Positions 46,932 through 58,390 of a stretch of 64,000 nucleotides of DNA are shown piece by piece. The stretch is from Haplosporangium gracile (Eukaryota; Mortierellomycota; Mortierellomycetes; Mortierellales; Mortierellaceae), in the NCBI GenBank assembly GCA_015499985.1, contig JAAAUF010000096.1:1-64000 (forward strand), written 5' to 3'. The notes beneath the pieces are model-generated. The model was given only the letters and a program-made list of their open reading frames with translations, made no database searches and was not told the origin of the DNA. The position numbers and the translations under genes are program-made. How positions within the stretch are numbered: the stretch's first letter is position 1; every line of letters begins with the position of its first letter.

Positions 46932-49202
46932 ATGCCAGTCTCCTCCGTCTTGGCCAGCCCGGCCTCCCAAATGATTCAAGCATATCTCAACAACCCTCGT
47001 CTCTCCAACATCAAGAACATCGTCTTCATTATCTTTGTCTACAAGCTCCTCTCCTTCCTCAACACTACCTTCCTCGTTCACGGCCCCAACCGCACATACA
47101 GAGAAGTCAAGGTCTACTTGGCTGCTGTAAGTTTATAGAGAAAAAAAAACTCTTCTGCTATGTCATTGATCAACTCTTTTTCTGGAACATATCCTTGAGC
47201 CTGGAATCTGGAGTCTGAAAGCCGGGAATACCTCCCTGTTTTAACGATAAAGATGAAAAGAAGAAAAAAACATAGCCGAGCTGACATCCAATAATCTCAT
47301 TGTTACAATAATGAATTTTCTTCATAATAATAGCTCGCTTTCAGATGTGCCAAGATGGTCCCCAGCGTTAAGAACAAGTTAGAGACCGAACTCGGAAAGG
47401 CTGCAAAGGACATCGAGGATAAGGTCGCCCCTCAGGATGACAACTTCCCCCGTTATACCACCTTGCCCAAGCATGGATTCTCAGAGGAGTTGATGACCAA
47501 GGAGCTTGCCAGGTAAATTTCAACAGCAGTCAACAACAAAATATTGTAATGGCGCTTTTGGCACGTTGTGAACGCTCATCCGGCCCGATCGACTGAGCAC
47601 AGAAACGTCGTGTGTGTATGGGCGACTTATGTTCGACTCCGTTTGAAGAGAATGAGAGAATGAGACCCAAGAAAGAACCAACGATTGTGGGACAAAGAGC
47701 AAGGAAAACAAACCCGAAACCCCAAACCTTATACTCATTGTTTTTACCTCCTATTCTTCTTTTTTGCTCTCATTCTATTCCCCTCTCCCCCAACGATTCC
47801 TAATTATGGTGTTCAACTGTACACAGATACAGCGAGTTGCCTCATACCCGCTGGGAGGAGGGACGTGTCTCTGGAGCTGTCTACCACCACAACAAGGTCC
47901 TTTCGGATCTCTCTGCTCGTGCCTACAGAACCTTCTCCAGCGCCAACCCCTTGCATCCCGAGGTCTTCCCCGGTGTTAGAAAGATGGAAGCCGAAGTCTG
48001 CGCGATGGTCTCTGCTCTTTTTCACGCTGGTCCCGATGCTGGAGCGGTCATGACCTCTGGAGGCACCGAGTCCATTTTGATGTCCTGCAAGACTCACCGC
48101 GAGTGGGGCAAGGCTGTTAAGGGCATTACTAAGCCTGAAATGTAAGTTACATTGCGTCCATGCAGCAGCATGAAAGGCCGTCGATTGTTGGAAATTAATT
48201 CAAAAGATCAAGAAACTGACTGAACTCCCTTTTTTTGTCCGCATTACTTTCAATAGTGTTGCCCCTGTCACGATCCACGCTGCTTTCGACAAGGCTGCCG
48301 ACTACTTTGGCATGAAGTTGATCCACGTTCCCATCGACCCCGTCACCATGCAGGCCGACATGAACGCCGTCAAGAAGGCTATCAACAAGAACACTGTCCT
48401 CTTGGCCGGATCTGCCATCAACTACCCCCACGGTGTCATGGATGATATTGTCGGAATGGGCAAGCTCGCCAAGAAGCACAACATTGGTCTCCATGTCGAC
48501 TGCTGCTTGGGAAGTTTCATGGTTGCCTTTGCCGAGAAGGCCGGCTACAAGCTCCCTGCTTTCGACTTCCGCGTTCCCGGAGTTACCGCGATCTCGTGTG
48601 ACACCCACAAGTACGGATTCGCCCCCAAGGGATCTTCCATCATCATGTACCACAGTAAGGCTCTTCGTCGCTTCCAGTACTTCAAGAAGGGTGACTGGCC
48701 CGGTGGAATCTACGCCTCTCCTTCAATTGCTGGCTCCCGTCCCGGAGCATTGATTGCCGGATGCTGGGCATCGATGATGCACATTGGTGAGGAGGGATAC
48801 ATCAAGGAGGCCAAGCACATTATCAGTGCCCAGATTAAGGTCCGCAAGGCGATCGAGGCTATCCCCAACTTGTATGTGTACGGTAACCCCATGACCTCGG
48901 TTGTTGCCTTCAACTCGAAGAAGTACAACATCTACGATATCAGCGACCAGATGTCGAAGCGCGGCTGGCATTTGTCTGCCCTCCAGAATCCTCCCGGTGT
49001 CCACTTTACGTCGACGATCCCCTCTGCCGATGCGTCGGACGAGTTCATTTCTGATCTCCAGGAGGTGATGGCTGATTTTGAGGCTGGCAAGATCACCGAG
49101 AGCGGCTCCACCGCCGGTATGTACGGTATGGCTGCCACCGTCCCCTCGTCTGTCGTTGCCGAGGTTGCCGGTGCCTTCATTGATGCCCTCTACAAGCCCT
49201 AA
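46932..49202 (+). CDS. DPL1: Sphingosine-1-phosphate lyase
   Basis: Four exons, 46932-47126, 47334-47512, 47827-48141 and 48257-49202, give 544 residues, normal for the family. It is a PLP enzyme that splits phosphorylated long-chain bases into a fatty aldehyde and phosphoethanolamine, the exit step of sphingolipid breakdown, in the ER membrane. A single N-terminal helix (IVFIIFVYKLLSFL, residues ~34-47) anchors it. Family blocks are TSGGTESILM, LHVDCCLGSFM and the PLP-binding CDTHKYGFAPKG (K348). GAVYH and FSSANPLHPEVFPGVRKMEAE are typical of the substrate-binding part. Biased codons suggest strong expression. AATAAA near 49248 lies past the stop. Confidence 0.96.
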
Positions 49203-49247
49203 ACAAATAATCAAAGATTCAAAAAAAAAAGAAAAATACCACAGTTA

Positions 49248-49253
49248 AATAAA
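49248..49253 (+). terminator. Polyadenylation signal AATAAA for the lyase gene
   Basis: AATAAA 46 nt after the stop codon, in an A-rich 3' flank. Confidence 0.5.
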
Positions 49254-49415
49254 ATCATGTACATTATTATCCACACGTAAAAAACGCGACCCTTTTATTT
49301 CTCACCTGTTTTTGCTGTCGCATATACTTGACTCTCTCTTCTATTGCCCCTTCATTTATCATTCACCTATCACTCCACGCCTCAGCATCAACAACCAGCA
49401 CACACACTCCTCCGA

Positions 49416-50198
49416 ATGAGCACACCAACACGCTACAGGGTCATCGCCCTCTACAAACAGGTACGCATCCCTCCTTCCTTGGCAGAGCTGCGCTCGCTCT
49501 CTTTGTCGCATGGAGCGCATGACACCAAAGGAGAAGAGATCTCGTTGACAATCAACGACAGATTTTGTTCAATTGCCAACCTCTCTAAGCACAACATAAA
49601 TGCCGCAACTCTCCCTCGGCCCGTCTACGCGACCCAAACAGCACGCCAGACAGACTCCTGTTTCTCTCCATCACTCGCTTGTTCCCAGAGAGGCGTTTGC
49701 ACCCGAAAGCCTGCCTTGTCATGGTCATCAATGGCACGTGACTACTACCTTGCTCTAATGCTTTGCATTTTTTTTTCTTGACTACAAAGCTATTGTATCT
49801 AGGACGCGAGTATCCAGCAGGTGCAGACTATTTTCACAAAAAGCTGAAGGTCGCCTTTATGAATAACAAGGACCTGAGCGATCCCGCCGAGATTCAAAAG
49901 CGAATTGACCTTGGCGACTATGTCTGCAAAGGTACACTGAATGAAAAACTCACAGGGAAACATGTTGACATTGTTGGATTGCAATACCACACGCGAGCGT
50001 GCTGACACGCTGCTGGCGCTGTTTTTTGTGTTATTTGTCTTAGAAATTGAGGCGATGTATCATATCAACAAGTATAGGGCGATGAAGAAGCGATACTATG
50101 AGCATGTAGGGGTGGAGAATATCCAGGCCAAGCTTGAAAATACCAACTGGGCACAAGGAGGTATCAGCAGCGCAACATCATCGTCGCCTCGGCAGTAG
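49416..50198 (+). CDS. ETFRF1: LYR-motif protein, ETF regulatory factor (LYRM5/ETFRF1)
   Basis: Three exons, 49416-49460 (15 codons), 49790-49931 and 50044-50198, give 113 residues. The match to animal ETFRF1 is clear: [14 protein letters not shown], then [40 protein letters not shown] and RYYEH. In animals this small mitochondrial protein binds electron-transfer flavoprotein and removes its FAD, lowering fatty-acid and amino-acid oxidation. LYR proteins generally pair with acyl carrier protein. The first intron cuts the LYR motif itself, between LYKQ and LLYLG. The canonical LYR reads LYK here. It follows the lyase gene by 213 bp on the same strand. Confidence 0.93.
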
Positions 50199-50216
50199 AC
50201 TTTTTTTTGTTTCTGT

Positions 50217-50222
50217 AATAAA
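50217..50222 (+). terminator. Polyadenylation signal AATAAA for ETFRF1
   Basis: AATAAA 18 nt past the stop codon (CTGTAATAAAAAC). Confidence 0.5.
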
Positions 50223-50666
50223 AACAAGTGTAGATATCAACTATCGTCTAGGACGCGTTAGAGCGTGTTATTCAAATCCCACATCCTACGCTCATTTGAA
50301 CACGGAAAAGGCGAAAAGCTGGTCTGGTCTCTGGCTAGATGATCTACCCTCCTTCTCTTCTATTCGGAAGAATCATCGCGTGTTAAACGTTGTGTCTCCG
50401 GTCGGATCTTTTCCCAATCAAATTGGCACCTAGTTTGCGCCCATCTTTTTTCCTTTTTTTTTTTTTCGCGCTAAAGACAGGTCCAGGAGTAAACAGACGC
50501 TTGGCCAGACTCTCTTCTTTTCTTTTGCGTTCTTTGTTTTCTCTCTCCGAACTGGCATGACATACTCTACTTTCCTTCAACCACGATGGCTATGGTCGTT
50601 GATAATTATCCCCAGATTTTTTGACAGATTGCCCCGCCTTTTCGACTCCACCTTTTCACCATACCC
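50223..50666. other. Intergenic, no gene seen
   Basis: Mixed sequence with a B-box-like TTCAAATCC near 50270 but no tRNA cloverleaf, then C/T-rich sequence that would suit a leader for the candidate at 50667. Confidence 0.45.
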
Positions 50667-51262
50667 ATGGCCCCACTTTTTTTTTTTTCGAAGAAGCCCT
50701 CACCAAAGAGGTAAGTTTACCCAGAGACTGGGTTAGCCCATTAGAAGATCACCCTAACAGTCCTTTTTGCTAACAGATCCGATCCTATGATGAACGTCTT
50801 GAAAGCTTACTTTTCTGTCAAGAAGATGATGGGATGGGCATTGGTTCGGACTTTTGGCCAACGCAACAAACACGCGGAGGAAAGGTGAGCGAATACTCCT
50901 TTCCTCTCTCTCTCCCCACTTTTTTTTTTTTTCTTTGCTTGCACCAGTGGCGACATTTTTTTTTTCGTGGGTCCTATGGTCCAGACCATCCAATCGGAAG
51001 CTGTTGTGTAACTGCACCCAGTTTTTTTTTCTTCACTGCTTTTCATGCCAATCATCTTTTTTTCCTTTCAACCCCTCCTTCGTTTTTCAATGCGGGGGGG
51101 TGGGGGGTAGGATTAAGGTATAATTCTAAGCAGTGCGCGACTTTGAAAGATGGCGGGGAGGAAGGAATGAATGTGGAACAGAGCACCGACTGGACAATTG
51201 AAAATGTGTGGGAGAAGAAGGTATGGGTGTTTTGTAGATCCAAAAAAAAAATTAGGAAATGA
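50667..51262 (+). CDS. Candidate small three-exon gene, unrecognised
   Basis: ATG at 50667 follows C/T-rich sequence (CCATACCCATGG). Exon 50667-50710 ends at AG|GTAAGTTT. Exon 50777-50884 follows CTAACAG and ends AG|GTGAGC. The join is in phase and reads SKKPSPKRSDPMMNVLKAY then FSVKKMMGWALVRTFGQR. A third exon, 51118-51262, can be attached in phase but uses an AAG acceptor and is doubtful; it reads acidic sequence ending in KKKIRK. The total would be 98 residues. No domain recognised. Exon 2 is also open in another frame, so this is weak. Confidence 0.3.
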
Positions 51263-52162
51263 ATCAACAAAAAAGGTAGAGGTGAAGGTGGAGATATAGA
51301 GGAAGGGTGGGTGAAAATTAATGAAAGGCGAGAAAGTATTTGAATGTAGAGAGGAGCGTGGATGATGATGCCACATGGCGCCATCCATATCCATTTCCTG
51401 CTTCTTTGCGAGAGAAATGAAAAAAAAATAATACAAACAGGGTTAAACATAACAAGATATGATAGCTACACATTCATAACTCACAAAGACAAGTTTAAAC
51501 AGAAAAGAAAAGGGAATGGTAAAAGGCTGAGAGTGGAGACCCAAAGGTACTTTTTCTGTCATGTACATGTGTCAACAAACCACGCTAACAAAGCAACGAT
51601 TTAGCCGCGCAGCCAAAAAGGAAACGATCTCTGCGCTTTGCGACCCTTTCAACCTGAAAAAAAAAAAAAAAAATCTACCATGAAGTTATCAGATCGCTAC
51701 ATTGGTTTTTATTTCTCACACACAGACAACAGAGATGGACGATGCACGAATAATGTCCCTCCTTTCGTTCCGAAGGGAGGAGAAGAGATGACTCTTTGTA
51801 TTTGTTTGTTTGTTATGAAGATGCTAAAGGAGTCCTCCACCTGTCCGCGTGCACATTTTTATCTTGGATGGTCGCCGCCGGATGGTTGGTTGGCCACCTT
51901 TTTCCTCTTTTTGAATGGCGGAGGATGAACAAGCACACAGCGTTTGACTAACGCGCCTTTTAAAAAAATAAGCTACAGTACTCTTGATAGCGAGTAAGTG
52001 AGTGAGTGTGTGTGAGAGTGAGAGCCCTTTCTCCTTGCCGCTTTCCCTCGCTGGTTGCAGGTATAAAGGTCGAGTACCTTTCCCCTCCTTTTTTTTTCTT
52101 CACTTCACTCTTCAGTAGTCTTCTCCTTCCCTCCCCTCCTTCACCCCTCCTTCTCCTACAAA
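51263..52162. other. Intergenic; leader of the MOT1-type gene at its end
   Basis: AT-rich sequence without a gene. 52080-52162 is C/T-rich and ends CTCCTACAAAATGG at the next start. Confidence 0.55.
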
Positions 52163-53732
52163 ATGGCAGAAGTTCTTCCAACCGCCACCACCGTCCCTGC
52201 TGCCCAACAAGGCTCCTACAGCACACGAGTCAAGGAGAATGTCAAGGAACGCCTATCCTCGTTCAAGTCTGGTATTCGTCTTGGCGAGTTCTCCGGATCC
52301 CTCGGTGATTTGGGTACCTTATTGCCAATTCTCCTCTCTTTGTCTCTCACGGGCCAGGTCGACCTGACTGCCAGTTTGATCTTTGGAGGTGTTTGGAATA
52401 TCGTTACGGGCATTATCTTCCGTATGCCCATGTGTGTCCAGCCCATGAAATGTAAGTCTTCTTTTTTCTATTCCCCTAAATGTTTGTGTGTACTTTTTTG
52501 TTTCTTTCTTTCTTTCTTTTTCTCACAACAGTCCAAAATTGCGCAGAGGTTTCTAATATTTCATCGTCAATGCCTGAAAAATAATAGCGATTGCTGCGAT
52601 TGCGTTGACGAACAAGATGTCGATGGGCTCGGTTATGGGCGCCGGAATGTCTGTCTCGGCCTTTATCACGTTCCTGGGCGTCACCCGCACAATCCACCTC
52701 GTCAAACGCTACACCCCCGTCGCCGTCATCCGCGGCATCCAGCTTGGAACAGCAGTTTCTTTCGGTGGAAAGGCCGCCGATTTGATTCTCAAGGCGAACT
52801 CGTTTGGTGGTGAAGGATGGGATTGGGCCAACAACTATGAATGGGCCTGTGTCTCCTTCATCATCGTCTTCTTGTTCTACTACCGCGCCAAACGTATCCC
52901 GACCGCAATCATCATCTTCATGATTGGGTTGATTATCGCCTTCATCAAGTTGTACACCAACCCTCCCGCCAAGGTCGTCTACCCCAAGATTGGAATCTAC
53001 ACCGTCTCGACCATCGTTCCCACACCTGAGGAATTCAAGCACGGCTTTCTGTCCGCCGGTCTGGGTCAGTTCCCTCTTACAGCCTTAAACTCTGTTATCG
53101 CCCTTGCCGCCCTGGCCAACGACCTCTTCCCCGAGAAGCCCGCCGGAACTCCCGCCATCTCGATGTCGATCGGCGCCATGAACCTGATCGGCTGCTTCTT
53201 TGGCTCCATCCCCTTCTGCCACGGATCCGGCGGTCTGGCCGCCCAGTACCGCTTCGGCGCCCGCTCAGAAGTCTCGATCATCATCCTGGGAATTTTGAAG
53301 ATCTTCTTTGGCCTCTTCTTTGGCTCCTCCCTCTCGGGTCTCATCCAATGCTTCCCAACCGCAATCCTGGGTGTCATGCTGTTTGTCAGCGGTATCGAAC
53401 TGGGCGCTGTCGCTCGCACAGTCAACGACGGTGTCTATGACGACCAGAAACGCCACGCCAACTTCATTGTCATGATCACCACTGCTGGTATGTTGGTCGG
53501 TTTCAAGAACGACGGTATTGGTTTCTTGGGCGGTATGGTTGGTGCTGGATGCTTCTACCTGGCCGCGAGATTCGGTGGCTCGATGGATGATGACAACACC
53601 GGTGTTTTGACTCAGCAGCAGCAGGAAGAGCAGAACCAGCAACTTCACGCTGCCGCCCATGGAAGCGATGATGAGGACCATTCTTCCATCCGCAAGGTTC
53701 CCGTCCAGACCGAGGAACAGCCCCGCGCTTAA
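52163..53732 (+). CDS. MOT1-family molybdate (or sulfate) transporter
   Basis: Two exons, 52163-52451 and 52588-53732, give 477 residues. About 10 membrane helices fit the molybdate transporter MOT1 branch, which is related to SulP sulfate carriers but lacks the STAS domain. Visible motifs are GEFSGSLGDLGTLLPILLSL, PMCVQPMKSIAAIALT (the family hallmark, cut by the intron), GLGQFPLTALNSVIALAAL and FCHGSGGLAAQYRFGARS. The last 50 residues are a hydrophilic Gln/Asp/Glu-rich tail. Role: proton-coupled uptake of molybdate for molybdenum cofactor enzymes, at the plasma or vacuolar membrane. The choice of molybdate over sulfate is by family resemblance, not proven. Confidence 0.9.
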
Positions 53733-53766
53733 TTATTATTTTTTTAAATACCTGTCTAAATATTCT

Positions 53767-53772
53767 AATAAA
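53767..53772 (+). terminator. Polyadenylation signal AATAAA for the MOT1-type gene
   Basis: AATAAA 34 nt past the stop, in the 186-bp gap between this gene and the convergent NPL4 gene. Confidence 0.5.
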
Positions 53773-53918
53773 TACCTTCATCGACATCCCCCTGTTCATC
53801 GACTGGTTCATCGTTCTTTGAAATCAATTTTTTTTTTGTTTGTATTTTGATGAAAAAAAGAAGAGAAAAGATACAAGAGTGGAAAGGAGCAGAGCGAGGA
53901 AAATCGGTTTTATATTTC

Positions 53919-56477
53919 TTATCCCATGGGGAGTCCGCACATCTCACAGTTCTCGTCGCCATGAGTGTTCAAGAATGTACAGTGACGACATGTCCATGGA
54001 GCAATCGCCGACGCGCCTCCTGAGGCACCACCACCGCCACTGCTGCCGCCGCCACCGGCACCGTGAGAGGACGATCCTACCGACTCCTTGAGAATAGACA
54101 TGAGCGTTTGCCATCCTGGCGTTTGTTCCAGCGCCTGGGCATCCTCTTCCTTGTGCAACAAAGCCACGCGGACCAAAAGTGTCATTTCATCCTGTTAAAG
54201 AAAATGAATATATCGTTAACTCCTTTGCCATATGGTATTCAACTCATATCAGAGAAGTTTAGCCAGATGAAAGATACGTACGTTGTCGTTCAGGACACTC
54301 ATACTGCGAACGAATAGCAGAAAGTGAAAGTCAGAGGCGAGATCGACCAGCTTGCCGGACTGGAGGTGGCGGTAGAGCTTTCCTGCGTCCTGTACGAACT
54401 GTCCGACTCTGTTCTCGATAGCAAAGCTGTTAGAAGATGAAAACATCGGTGCAGGCTTGACTGGGAATCCATGTGTAGCCTATGGTTGTCATTTCAAACA
54501 TAAGAGAGCAATTGTTAGTTATGATATCAAATCGCCACCATGGAAATAAGAACGCAAATGCGCCCTATGTTTGATACGTCACTTACATTGACCAAGAGAT
54601 ATTCAACAGGGAAGGAGGGCTTGGCATCCTTTTGAACGACGAGGTTGTACTCGTTCTTGTACTTGAAAAACACCTCGGGGATGTAACGTTCAGAGGTTGG
54701 CTCCTTGACACGCATGATTCCTGGCTCCACACTGGGCTCAACGATATCTGCATCCACCATGCCGACACAGGTATTCGAGACCTGGTACGACGACACATCA
54801 ATGTTATTCTCCTCGTTGCCGCTAATAACACAAGTCACAAACTTGGACCCAAACGATCCCGTGGAGGAGTACTTTGTTGCGTTGGGGTACTTTTGCTGCA
54901 TGACGGCCGCAAACTGGCACTCCTGAGACGAAAAGAAGTACGAGTCGATGTGGCGCTTGCACAGTACAGTACCCTTGCCAGTGCCATCGTCGGTTAAGTC
55001 GGTGTAGATCATTCCAACGCGCTGAAGACCACAAGCTGCAGCCATTTCATCAACCCTCTTCTCGCCCTCGATTGGCGAGTCCAGTTTCAAGCCCTCGCTG
55101 TCGCCCTCCTGTGGAGGCTCGTAAATGACCTCGACAACCGCCTTGATTCCCAAAGGGACCTCTGAGTAAGGTTCGTAGCGACCATACATGTAGCCGAAAC
55201 GTTGAAGTCCTGTGTTACGCCAGTAGTCAATAAATTTGTCGATGATGGTTCCATTTGCAAATTCTACATGGTCAACAATACGGAACGTCTATATGTTTCA
55301 ATGCCAACTTTTTTGTTAGTCTTTGCATAATATCATCTATCATCAAATGCCGTGGAAATAACGCTCCAAAATGCAGACATTATTACCTGACGCTGCAATG
55401 TAATAGCGCTGGGTTGACACTTTGTACAGATACTGGCGGGCCATGGTGGGTGTCCAGAGCTGCAGTTGGTCTTAACCTTGTATGAGGGCTCTTCCAGAGA
55501 TGGCAGTGTGATGTAGTTGGTTCCTTGCTTCTTCTCGTATGCGCCCAACTTCCTGAGGTAGGCATGGAAGGACATACTCTTGATCTTGTGCTCCTCCAGG
55601 TATGCTGGATCGAATGGCTCCAGAGGCATGCAGTAATCGCACATTCCGTTCGACGAGTGCTTGCAGCTATATTACAGTAGCAAGAAAGTCCAGTATCAAT
55701 ATGTATACTTAATGTAGGCCAACAACGGCAACTATTGCAGAGGAGACGATTTACAATTTGGTGTCTTTGTCCCGCTTGATAAGTCCGGTCTGTGTGTCGA
55801 GATAATCATCCACAGCATCCTGCACGACTGTAGAAGTTTTGCTTGCTGTAGGAGCTGGTACTGCCTCCGCGAATCCAACATAGAGAAGATCACCATGTCT
55901 GTAAGTAGAGACAATAAAGGAAAAATGAAGAGGCGCAGAAGAACAAAGATAGATTAGCTTCCAGAGCAATCCCTTCAGGCTCAACCATGTTAATGTTCTC
56001 TCTTTGTTTGCAACACACGGTGACGTACTTGACATTTAGCTCGCCAAGAGTTTTTCCCGAGAGGCTATCCATGGGCGTGGCTCCAGCACTGGGCTGATCG
56101 CTGACAGTGATGGTCGATGGGTCGATAATCTTGAGTTCTGCGGCAATCTTGTTGTTTCGAACAGTGAGGACAAGAGTGTTAACTCTGGTTAGAGCTCGAA
56201 AAACATCCGGCTATATTATGAATAACAACATCTGTCATAGTTAACGTATGAAACTTCTTGAAGTACCTTATTCCGGAGAACAATAATGTCGTCCGTGAGG
56301 TTCACCTCGATGCGATGGGTACCTTCCTTGCTTCGCACTCGAACAAGCTGTGTAAGGGAGAATAGGAATGAGTGTGGAGAGTAGTCGTCGTAGACATGGT
56401 TAGTGATTGAGGAGTGGGCAAGAATGCAAGGTGCGCTGCCTATTGTTATATATTCGTATGGTCAGATGCATTACCAT
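53919..56477 (-). CDS. NPL4: NPL4, ubiquitin-binding Cdc48 cofactor
   Basis: Eight exons: 56477-56475 (the ATG alone), 56347-56267, 56210-56029, 55898-55755, 55666-55387, 55288-54587, 54479-54282 and 54191-53919. All join in phase to 620 residues. With Ufd1, Npl4 brings ubiquitinated substrates to the Cdc48/p97 unfoldase (ER-associated degradation, chromatin extraction). Order: ubiquitin-like N-domain ([17 protein letters not shown], residues 2-~80), zinc region with [20 protein letters not shown] and [11 protein letters not shown]-type domain from ~231 ([20 protein letters not shown]), CTD, Gly-rich linker, and a C-terminal NZF finger [10 protein letters not shown]...C..C (C598, C601, C612, C615). 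The NZF is present in animal NPLOC4 and absent in budding yeast. The only other nearby ATG (56396) is out of frame, which supports the ATG-only first exon. Confidence 0.93.
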
Positions 56478-57174
56478 AGTGGGCAGAAGAGTGTGTGATG
56501 TGAGGAGAGAAGGGAAGGATTGAAAGACATGTTCCTCCCCGTGAACCCTGCCCTTTTGTTCGAAGGACGACGACAACGCGTCATCCCATTTTTGACTGAC
56601 CACGCTGCAAATGTGTCTAGGTGACTGCTTATCGTTCGTTCTTGTAAGCATAGACTCCGTTCGTGAGATAGTCAGCCTAGGTTTTTCTTCCATTTCTCTG
56701 TGCAAACTCCTCGCGTAACTTTCAAGCCCTGTTTTCGGGAAGAATTGCAAGAGTGAGCTAACAACAGCTTTTGCGGCAGAATTGATGTATCTACGGTGGT
56801 TGAAAAAGTTGAAGACAAAAAATGAATGCAAAGTAGACGTGAGGCCGAGGTAGTTGATATACTTGTCTTTTAATTGGTAACTGTCCACCGAGATATGGAT
56901 CCGCAAGGGGGTGTCAACTCCTCCTGCAAAATTCATGAAGGCATGGGTCGCGTAGTGCATGTATGAAAACTCGACAATAAAAAAGAGTAAATGTGTGAGC
57001 AGTCAACGAATAGCGTCGACAGAATTGCAAAGGAATGAAATTAGCCGCATGCAGAGGGGAAAAATGAGCGGAAAGAGAGAGAGAGAGAAGTATAAAAGAG
57101 TGAAAGAAAACACTGAAGTATAATACTCGTCAATCAAGCACCTTGTGTGTTTTTTTTTTTCATTTGTTTATTTT
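56478..57174. other. Upstream of NPL4 and 3' flank of the GT34 gene
   Basis: A minus-strand frame runs through 56960-56400 but has poor codon choice and no domain; it probably is 5' UTR plus promoter of NPL4. The GT34 gene ends at 57175 and its 3' UTR must lie here. Confidence 0.45.
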
Positions 57175-57990
57175 TTAGTATCCAAACTTGAAATGATGCT
57201 GCGGCCGCCAGTCCTGGAAGGTCAAAGGGTCAAAGTTGTGCCCTGCCCAATGGATCGCAAAGTCTCCAGGACGATACATCCCGTGCCAGGTCTTGACCTC
57301 CCAATAGCTGTTGAAACTGCACTGAGGCAGATACTTGACATGACGTTCTTTTTGGTACTCGGGCTCCTTGAGCAGAGCAATCATGAGCTCCTGCTCGTTG
57401 AAGTGTTTGCTTATCCGAGACCAGATATCCCTCATGAACTTGCGAGACCAGTCGTCGACCTTGAGCATGAACACACCGGCATTCAGATCATTCAGATCTT
57501 CTGTAATAATGAGCGAGTACCGGTCGTCCACAAAGCGCTCGAGCTCAATGTCCATGTTGGTGAGAAGGGCGTCGGTGTCGATCCAGAATATCCAATCGTG
57601 GTCGTCTCGTTCGAGTTCGTCGAGCAGGATCTTGACCTTGGCCCACGCAGGAACGTAGCCTTCGCTCACGACGTCCTCAAAGTACGAGGTAAAGTTGTCT
57701 CGTAGATCGTAGCGGTTTTGGTGATGTGCCTGGTATTCTCGGCGGTTGTAGTATGAGAGCGGCCCGAGAATCTTGCACTTGCTGTGTGGATTGGTCGAGG
57801 TGCATTGTTCTCCCGAGAGCATGACGATCCTGGGGTGTGCATTGGTTCCTGTCCGTTCTAGATCGACGTGAGGAATGCAGATCCGAGGAAAGTGCACAAA
57901 AAACAGGGGTCCACCTAAGGACAGGACCAGGATGAGCATGATTAATGCGGCGAGGAGACTCTTTTTTCTGACATTGAGGATGGCGGGCAT
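57175..57990 (-). CDS. GT34-family glycosyltransferase, type II Golgi protein
   Basis: A single exon of 271 residues; ATG at 57990 is the first in frame (the frame stays open upstream but only through a GTG). A short cytoplasmic N-terminus with RKK is followed by one transmembrane helix (residues ~11-33, LLAALIMLILVLSLGGPLFF), the usual Golgi anchor. The catalytic part has the DxD metal/nucleotide-sugar motif in WIFWIDTDALL (D138, D140), then ITEDLNDLNAGVFMLK, and near the end QCSFNSYWEVK and GDFAIHWAGHNF, as in galactosyl/mannosyltransferases of family 34 (gma12/MNN10). Role: adds alpha-linked galactose or mannose to protein glycans. Donor and linkage cannot be told from sequence. Confidence 0.9.
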   Translation of the reverse strand: MPAILNVRKKSLLAALIMLILVLSLGGPLFFVHFPRICIPHVDLERTGTNAHPRIVMLSGEQCTSTNPHSKCKILGPLSYYNRREYQAHHQNRYDLRDNFTSYFEDVVSEGYVPAWAKVKILLDELERDDHDWIFWIDTDALLTNMDIELERFVDDRYSLIITEDLNDLNAGVFMLKVDDWSRKFMRDIWSRISKHFNEQELMIALLKEPEYQKERHVKYLPQCSFNSYWEVKTWHGMYRPGDFAIHWAGHNFDPLTFQDWRPQHHFKFGY

Positions 57991-58390
57991 GATGCGTTGT
58001 TGTCTTGGAATGGAAAGGCGATGATGAGTGGAGTGAGAGGAAGGATGGAAAGGAAAGGAGGAGGATGTTGAAAAGGATGGCGACCTGGTGGTAGTAGTTG
58101 CTTTTGAGAAGTTTTTGCAAAGGACGAGGAGGAGGACGAGGAGGAGGAGGTGGAAAAGAGGAAAGGGCGTAAAAAAGCGAGAAAAGCGACCAAACACTCG
58201 AAAAAATAAATAAATAAATGATACATGGCTGTTCCTGGCATTATGGTTTTGATTGGCTATTGATTGTTTGGGCTGTATAAAAGTGAAAAAAGAAAAAGAA
58301 AAAAAAATTGGAGAAACATCGCAGTCCGTTGGAATGTATTGTACGTGCTCCTTTATTAGTCAAACCAAACCTTTTCTGACACCTCCAACC
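57991..58390 (-). promoter_or_regulatory. Short pyrimidine-rich leader of the GT34 gene; 3' flank of USB1
   Basis: 58020-58190 is purine-rich on plus (CCTCCTCGTCC-type on the sense strand). The remaining AT-rich 200 bp separates it from the USB1 stop at 58391. Confidence 0.5.

Noticed and set aside
50240..50300. Possible tRNA (TTCAAATCC resembles a B box)
   Set aside because: No matching T-stem, no A box at the right distance and no acceptor stem.
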